From Janthinobacterium sp051380875 (GTDB taxonomy: Bacteria > Pseudomonadota > Gammaproteobacteria > Burkholderiales > Burkholderiaceae_D), in the NCBI RefSeq assembly GCF_051380875.1, contig NZ_JBNYXW010000009.1, positions 124,001 through 188,000 of the forward strand: DNA of 64,000 bases, given 5' to 3'. Positions within the stretch are counted from its first letter, which is position 1, and each line of letters starts with the position of its first letter. Below, piece by piece: positions 59,456-64,000 of the stretch. The notes beneath the pieces were generated by a model. That model searched no databases, was not told where the DNA came from, and saw only the letters and a list, made by a program, of their open reading frames with translations. Made by a program: the position numbers and the translations under genes.

Positions 59456-60853
59456 ATGAGCAATCTAAAGATTTACAACACGCTGGCGCGCGAGAAGCAG
59501 GTATTTGTCCCGATGGAAGCGGGCAAGGTACGCATGTACGTGTGCGGCATGACAATCTACGACTATTGCCATATTGGCCATGCGCGCATGATGATGGCGT
59601 TCGATGTCATCTACCGCTGGCTGAAGGCATCCGGTTTCGATGTCACCTATGTGCGCAACATTACGGACATCGACGACAAGATCATTCGCCGCGCCGTGGA
59701 AAACGGCGAGACGATTTCGCAGCTGACGACGCGTTTCACCCAATACATGGATGAAGACACGGCCGCGCTGGGCATCCTGACGCCCGACCACACGCCGCGC
59801 GCCACCGACTACGTGCCGCAAATGCTGAGCCTGATCGAGCGCCTGGAAGCAAAAAACCTCGCTTACCAGGGTACCGATGGCGACGTGAATTACGCCGTGC
59901 GCAATTTCCCCAACTACGGCAAGCTGTCGGGCAAGTCGCTCGACGACCTGCGCGCGGGCGAACGCGTCGACGTCAACACAGGCAAGCGCGATCCGCTCGA
60001 CTTCGTACTGTGGAAGTCGTCGAAAGAGTCTGAGCCGGAAGAAGTCAAATGGGATTCGAAGTGGGGTAAAGGCCGTCCGGGCTGGCATATCGAGTGCTCG
60101 GCCATGTCGTGCGCCTTGCTGGGCGAGCAATTTGACATCCATGGCGGCGGCGCGGACTTGCAATTCCCGCACCACGAAAACGAAATCGCCCAATCTGAAG
60201 GCGCGTTCGGCCACGTCAGCGTGAATTACTGGATACATAACGGTTTCGTGCGCCTGGACAATGAAAAAATGTCCAAGTCGCTGGGCAATTTCTTTACCAT
60301 CCGCGAAGTGCTGCAAAAATACGATGCCGAAGTGATCCGCTTTTTCATCTTGCGCGCGCACTACCGTAGTCCGCTGAACTACTCGGACGTGCACCTGGAC
60401 GATGCGCGCCTGTCGCTGACGCGTTTGTACACGGCGCTGGCCGACGTGGTGGTGGAAGACGGTGGCATCGACTGGAGCTGCGCGCATGCCGCACGCGTGG
60501 CCGAAGCCATGGACGACGATTTCAATACGCCGCTGGCCGTCGCCGCCCTGTTCGACCTGGCCACGGAAGTCAACAAGAGCAAGTCGCCGGCGCTGGCGCG
60601 CCAGCTGAAAGGCCTGGCCGGCGTGCTGGGCTTGCTGGAGCGCACGCCGCAGCAATTCCTGCAAGCAACCGTCGGCGCTGTTGCCGGCGGCCAGGATGAA
60701 GCTGCCGGCATCGAAGCGGCCATCGCGGCGCGCAGCGCGGCGAAAAAGGCGCGCGACTTTGCCGAATCAGACAAGATCCGCGCCGAATTGTTGGCTGCGG
60801 GCATTATTCTCGAAGACAAGCCTGACGGCACGACCAACTGGCGCCGCGCATGA
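59456..60853 (+). CDS. cysS: Cysteinyl-tRNA synthetase
   Basis: CysRS charges tRNA-Cys. I start at ATG 59456 (MSNLKIYNTLAREKQVF); upstream in-frame codons give a non-homologous leader. The 465-residue class I enzyme has YVCGMTIYDYCHIGHARM (zinc Cys and HIGH motif), zinc ligands in IECSAMS and FPHHENE, and the KMSKSLGNF motif. The DALR-type anticodon region follows. The next gene overlaps its stop by 4 nt. Confidence 0.97.
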   Translation: MSNLKIYNTLAREKQVFVPMEAGKVRMYVCGMTIYDYCHIGHARMMMAFDVIYRWLKASGFDVTYVRNITDIDDKIIRRAVENGETISQLTTRFTQYMDEDTAALGILTPDHTPRATDYVPQMLSLIERLEAKNLAYQGTDGDVNYAVRNFPNYGKLSGKSLDDLRAGERVDVNTGKRDPLDFVLWKSSKESEPEEVKWDSKWGKGRPGWHIECSAMSCALLGEQFDIHGGGADLQFPHHENEIAQSEGAFGHVSVNYWIHNGFVRLDNEKMSKSLGNFFTIREVLQKYDAEVIRFFILRAHYRSPLNYSDVHLDDARLSLTRLYTALADVVVEDGGIDWSCAHAARVAEAMDDDFNTPLAVAALFDLATEVNKSKSPALARQLKGLAGVLGLLERTPQQFLQATVGAVAGGQDEAAGIEAAIAARSAAKKARDFAESDKIRAELLAAGIILEDKPDGTTNWRRA

Positions 60854-61572
60854 TGCCAACGTCCAGGGAAAACGGGGAAGCCCCTAGCGTTGCGGCCACG
60901 GCAGCAGTGATCCAGGTGCCGCACTACTGGGAAGAGGCGAAAATCGAGCTGATGAAGCGCGACCGCATCATGAAAAAGCTCATCCCGCAATTTGGCGACC
61001 TGCACCTGGTTGGCCATAGCGACCCGTTTACCACCCTGGCCCGTTCGCTGGTGGGGCAGCAGATCACGCCCAAGGCGGCCGATGCCGCCTGGAAAAAGCT
61101 GCTGCTGGCGTGCCCCAAGTGCACGCCCACGCAAGTGCTGAAAGCTGGCGCCGAGCAGTTGTCGGCCTGTGGCTTGTCCAAACGCAAGACCGAATACATC
61201 CTCGACCTGGCTGACCATTTCAAGGCCAAGCGCGTGCATGCCAGCCAGTGGGATCAGATGGATGATGAAGCCGTCATCGCCGAACTGGTGCAGATCCGCG
61301 GCATCAGCCGCTGGACAGCCGAGATGTTTTTGATATTCAATTTGCTGCGACCGAATGTATTGCCGCTCGATGATCCTGGTTTGATCCAGGGCATCAGCGT
61401 CAATTATTTCTCCGGCGAACCTGTTTCCCGCAGCGATGCGCGCGAAGTTTCCGCCAATTGGGAACCGTGGCGCACCGTGGCGACGTGGTATTTGTGGCGC
61501 AGTCTCGACCCTGCAGCCACCCCTGCCGCACCCGATGCAGCCCCCGGCGCTCAAGCCGGTACGGTAAAATAA
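60850..61572 (+). CDS. DNA-3-methyladenine glycosylase family protein (AlkA-type, HhH-GPD)
   Basis: The 240-residue protein has the HhH-GPD fold: SLVGQQITPKAADAAW, then the helix-hairpin-helix LVQIRGISRWTAEMFLIF and the catalytic Asp region LPLDDPGLIQGI. It lacks the C-terminal Fe-S cysteines of endonuclease III. AlkA enzymes remove alkylated bases from DNA. It overlaps cysS by 4 nt and precedes accA by 54 nt, so all three may share a transcript. Confidence 0.92.
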   Translation: MMPTSRENGEAPSVAATAAVIQVPHYWEEAKIELMKRDRIMKKLIPQFGDLHLVGHSDPFTTLARSLVGQQITPKAADAAWKKLLLACPKCTPTQVLKAGAEQLSACGLSKRKTEYILDLADHFKAKRVHASQWDQMDDEAVIAELVQIRGISRWTAEMFLIFNLLRPNVLPLDDPGLIQGISVNYFSGEPVSRSDAREVSANWEPWRTVATWYLWRSLDPAATPAAPDAAPGAQAGTVK

Positions 61573-61626
61573 ACATAGATGATGCCGCGCGCCCTGGCGC
61601 CGTGGCCGGTAAAACCTGGAGGTACA

Positions 61627-62601
61627 ATGACTAAAACGACTTTCCTCAATTTTGAACAGCCGATCGCGGAACTCGATTCCAAGATCGAAGAGTTGCGCTT
61701 CGTGCAAGACGATTCGGCCGTCGACATCTCGGAAGAGATCGACCGCCTGGCCAAGAAGAGCCAGCAGTTGACCAAGGATATCTACGCCAAGCTGACGCCC
61801 TGGCAAGTGGCGCAGATCGCGCGCCACCCGCAGCGCCCGTACACCATGGATTACGTGAATGAAATTTTTACCGATTTCCACGAATTGCATGGCGACCGCA
61901 GCTACGCGGACGATTTGTCCGTCGTGGGCGGCCTGGCCCGCTTCAACGGCCAGCCGTGCATGGTCATTGGCCATCAAAAGGGCCGCGACACGAAAGAGCG
62001 CGCCTTGCGCAATTTCGGCATGCCGAAACCGGAAGGCTACCGCAAGGCCATGCGCCTGATGAAAGTGGCTGAAAAGTTCAACCTGCCGATTTTCACCTTC
62101 GTCGACACGCCAGGCGCCTTCCCCGGCATCGACGCGGAAGAGCGCGGCCAGTCCGAAGCGATCGGCCACAACCTGTATGTGATGGCTGAACTGAAAGTGC
62201 CGCTGATCGCCACCATCATCGGTGAAGGCGGTTCCGGCGGAGCGCTGGCCATTGCCGTGGGCGACGCCGTGCTGATGCTGCAATACTCGACCTATGCCGT
62301 GATCTCGCCCGAAGGTTGCGCCTCGATCCTGTGGAAGAGCGCCGAGCGCGCCGCCGACGCGGCCGAAGCGCTGGGCCTCACAGCCCACCGCCTGAAAGCC
62401 ATGGGCCTGATCGACAAGATCATCAACGAACCGCTGGGCGGCGCCCACCGCGATCCGAAGCAGATGGCCACCTTGCTCAAACGCGCCCTGGCCGACACCC
62501 TGCGCCAGTTCCACGGCATCAAAACCAAGGACTTGCTGCAAGCGCGCCATGAGAAATTGTTGAGCTACGGCAAGTTCAAGGAAACCACGCCGAGCGAGTA
62601 A
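61627..62601 (+). CDS. accA: Acetyl-CoA carboxylase carboxyltransferase subunit alpha
   Basis: AccA, with AccD, transfers CO2 from biotin to acetyl-CoA in the first step of fatty acid synthesis. The start is ATG 61627 (MTKTTFLNFEQPIAELDSKIEEL) behind GGAGG. The 324-residue protein has EIFTDFHELHGDRSYADD, FVDTPGAFPGIDAEERGQSEAIG and GEGGSGGALAI. Length matches the family. A palindrome and a terminator follow. Confidence 0.97.
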   Translation: MTKTTFLNFEQPIAELDSKIEELRFVQDDSAVDISEEIDRLAKKSQQLTKDIYAKLTPWQVAQIARHPQRPYTMDYVNEIFTDFHELHGDRSYADDLSVVGGLARFNGQPCMVIGHQKGRDTKERALRNFGMPKPEGYRKAMRLMKVAEKFNLPIFTFVDTPGAFPGIDAEERGQSEAIGHNLYVMAELKVPLIATIIGEGGSGGALAIAVGDAVLMLQYSTYAVISPEGCASILWKSAERAADAAEALGLTAHRLKAMGLIDKIINEPLGGAHRDPKQMATLLKRALADTLRQFHGIKTKDLLQARHEKLLSYGKFKETTPSE

Positions 62602-62606
62602 ATTCA

Positions 62607-62641
62607 TTTAACCCAAGGGCAAGTCAAGGTCTTGGGTTAAA
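62607..62641. repeat. Perfect 11-bp inverted repeat after accA
   Basis: TTTAACCCAAG (62607-62617) and CTTGGGTTAAA (62631-62641) with a 13-nt loop. It begins 6 nt after the accA stop and has no T-tract. Confidence 0.6.
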
Positions 62642-62657
62642 GCAAGCAACAAACACC

Positions 62658-62708
62658 AGGGACAGGCAGGTAGCCGAACATCTTCGACTACCCACCTGTC
62701 CCTCTTTG
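62658..62708 (+). terminator. Terminator-like hairpin between accA and tilS
   Basis: The arms 62658-62673 and 62688-62703 pair over 16 positions with two mismatches (outer AGGGACAGG/CCTGTCCCT is perfect), with a 14-nt loop, followed by CTCTTTG. It probably ends accA transcription; tilS begins only 17 nt later. Confidence 0.55.
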
Positions 62709-62724
62709 CATTCCCGGAACCCCT

Positions 62725-64000
62725 ATGAAAAAGCAACAAACCGCCAGCGTGGCGGATATCTTCGCCCGTGCGCTGGGTGCCTGTGCCCCGCAGCTTGGCA
62801 GCCCGGTCGGCATCGCCCTGAGCGGCGGCCTCGATTCCTCGGCCCTGCTGCACCTGGCGCATGCCTGGGCGCAAGAACAGGGCGTCACCCTGCACGCCTT
62901 CCACGTGCACCACGGCCTGAGCCAGAATGCGGACGCGTGGCTGGCGCACTGCGCGCAATCGTGCGCTGGCATGGGTATCGCTTTCGAGGCGCGCCGCGTC
63001 ACGCTGGAAAAGAATGCCAAGACCGGTACGGAAGAGGCGGCCCGCAAGAGCCGTTACGCGGCCCTGGGCGCGCTCTGCGCCGCGCATGGCGTGCGCCTGC
63101 TGCTGACGGCCCACCACCAGGACGACCAGGCCGAGACGGTGCTGCTGCAATTGCTGCGCGGTTCCGGCACGGCGGGCCTGTCCGGCATGGATGGCGCCAA
63201 CAGCGCGCCCGAGCTGCTGGGTAACCCGGACCTGGTGATGGCGCGACCGCTGCTGCCCGTGTCGCGCAAGCAACTGGAAGCGTATGTGGCCAACTATGCC
63301 ATCGCGCATATCCACGACGAATCGAACGACGATGCCCGCTTCGCCCGCAATGCCTTGCGGCATCAGGTGATGCCCGTGCTGGCGCAGGCGTTTCCCGGTT
63401 TCCAGGAGCGCTTCGCCCGCAGCGCCCAGCATGCGCAATCGGCGCAGCGCCTGTTGATGGAACTGGCGACGCAGGACCTGGCCGCTTGCCTCGATGGTGA
63501 TTGCATCGAGCTGGCGGCATTGCGTGAGCTGAGCATTGACCGCTGCTACAACCTGCTGCGCCACTGGTTCGGCACGCGCGGCCTGCGCATGCCGTCGACG
63601 GCGTGGCTGGCGGAAATGTTGGCGCAATTGCTCGAAGCGCGCCCGGATGCCCAGTTGCTGGTGACGCACCCCGACTGCCACGTGCGGCGCCACCGCGACC
63701 GTTTGTACCTGACGCCCAAGCTCGATGAGCTGGCCGGCATGCGCGATAAAAGCGACGCGAATATCCCCGGCCTGGAAAAAGCCGGCCAGCAATTCCACTG
63801 GCAGGGCGAAGCGAGCCTGGCCTTCCCAGCCTACGGCGGCATGCTGCATTTCGATGCGGTGGAAGAGGGCGGGCAGGGGATTGATATTGCCTGGTTACAA
63901 GCGCAAACCTTGACCATCGACTTCCGCCAGGGTGGCGAGCGCCTGAAGCTGGCCCTGAACCGCCCCACCAAGAGTTTGAAATATCATTACCAGGCGTTTG
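62725..64000 (+). CDS. tilS: tRNA(Ile)-lysidine synthase (3' end beyond window)
   Basis: TilS converts the wobble C of tRNA-Ile(CAU) to lysidine. The frame is open from ATG 62725 to the window end (425 codons seen) and is cut by the edge. The PP-loop GIALSGGLDSSALLHLA is at residues about 28-44. HVHHGLSQNADAWLAHC, TAHHQDDQAETVLLQLLRGSG and HDESNDDARFARNALRHQVMP are TilS signatures. The C-terminal region (RQGGERLKLALNRPTKSLK) is the TilS C-terminal domain, so little is missing. Confidence 0.95.
   Translation, partial: MKKQQTASVADIFARALGACAPQLGSPVGIALSGGLDSSALLHLAHAWAQEQGVTLHAFHVHHGLSQNADAWLAHCAQSCAGMGIAFEARRVTLEKNAKTGTEEAARKSRYAALGALCAAHGVRLLLTAHHQDDQAETVLLQLLRGSGTAGLSGMDGANSAPELLGNPDLVMARPLLPVSRKQLEAYVANYAIAHIHDESNDDARFARNALRHQVMPVLAQAFPGFQERFARSAQHAQSAQRLLMELATQDLAACLDGDCIELAALRELSIDRCYNLLRHWFGTRGLRMPSTAWLAEMLAQLLEARPDAQLLVTHPDCHVRRHRDRLYLTPKLDELAGMRDKSDANIPGLEKAGQQFHWQGEASLAFPAYGGMLHFDAVEEGGQGIDIAWLQAQTLTIDFRQGGERLKLALNRPTKSLKYHYQAF

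Overview
The window looks like a chromosomal segment of a high-GC betaproteobacterium of the Oxalobacteraceae, most likely Janthinobacterium or a close relative. This rests on gene content and order (pst-pho operon beside ppk1, RNase R-rlmB, a phasin, a LapA/Lss-type type I exporter) and on protein character. No rRNA gene is present to confirm it. Most of the window is ordinary core genome. One 9-kb gene, a decayed effector module and some intergenic structures stand out.

Layout. 1-4.4 kb: a PotF-like polyamine-binding protein, a 41-residue membrane protein, sixA with tandem copies of its own 3' end downstream, and ppk1. 4.4-11.4 kb: a complete phosphate regulon (pstS-pstC-pstA-pstB-phoU-phoB-phoR) that diverges from ppk1 across a region with PHO boxes facing both ways. 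11.5-15.7 kb: an EgtB/SenA-type enzyme with an altered iron motif, a UvrD-like helicase and an NAD-dependent epimerase. 15.7-19.1 kb: a possible small RNA, then two LiaF-like membrane proteins with a LytS/LytTR two-component pair. 19.1-23.1 kb: a DinG/XPD-like helicase and a FAN1-like nuclease in an operon behind a consensus LexA box. 23.2-29.8 kb: an MFS transporter with a cysteine-rich regulator, a phasin, a large sensor kinase, and a divergent hxlR-qorB pair. 29.8-30.7 kb: four identical tRNA-Leu(CAG) genes. 31-36 kb: rnr, rlmB, cysE, yceH.

36-40.1 kb holds a T6SS lipase (Tle3-like) and its adaptor (Tla3-like, DUF2875), each interrupted by a frameshift and with no vgrG nearby. 40.2-54 kb is the most unusual locus: a type I secretion operon (hlyD, ABC exporter, tolC) downstream of a 3019-residue, alanine-dominated protein. 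That protein has a Gly-Thr linker, about 46 repeats of 26 residues, about 47 repeats of 24 residues, and a C-terminal domain resembling T1SS target domains. It shows no RTX nonapeptides. I infer a giant secreted or surface helical fibre; its function is unknown. An AT-rich gap of about 0.8 kb lies upstream.

54.8-64 kb: an ABC-2 transporter whose GntR regulator is a pseudogene, lpxH, two cyclophilins, cysS, an AlkA-type glycosylase, accA, and tilS running off the right edge.

The phosphate genes form one functional unit (uptake, signalling, polyphosphate storage). The LexA box ties the nuclease-helicase pair to DNA damage. The T1SS genes and the giant protein form an apparent secretion system with its own substrate. 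I saw no CRISPR array, insertion sequence, prophage or rRNA.
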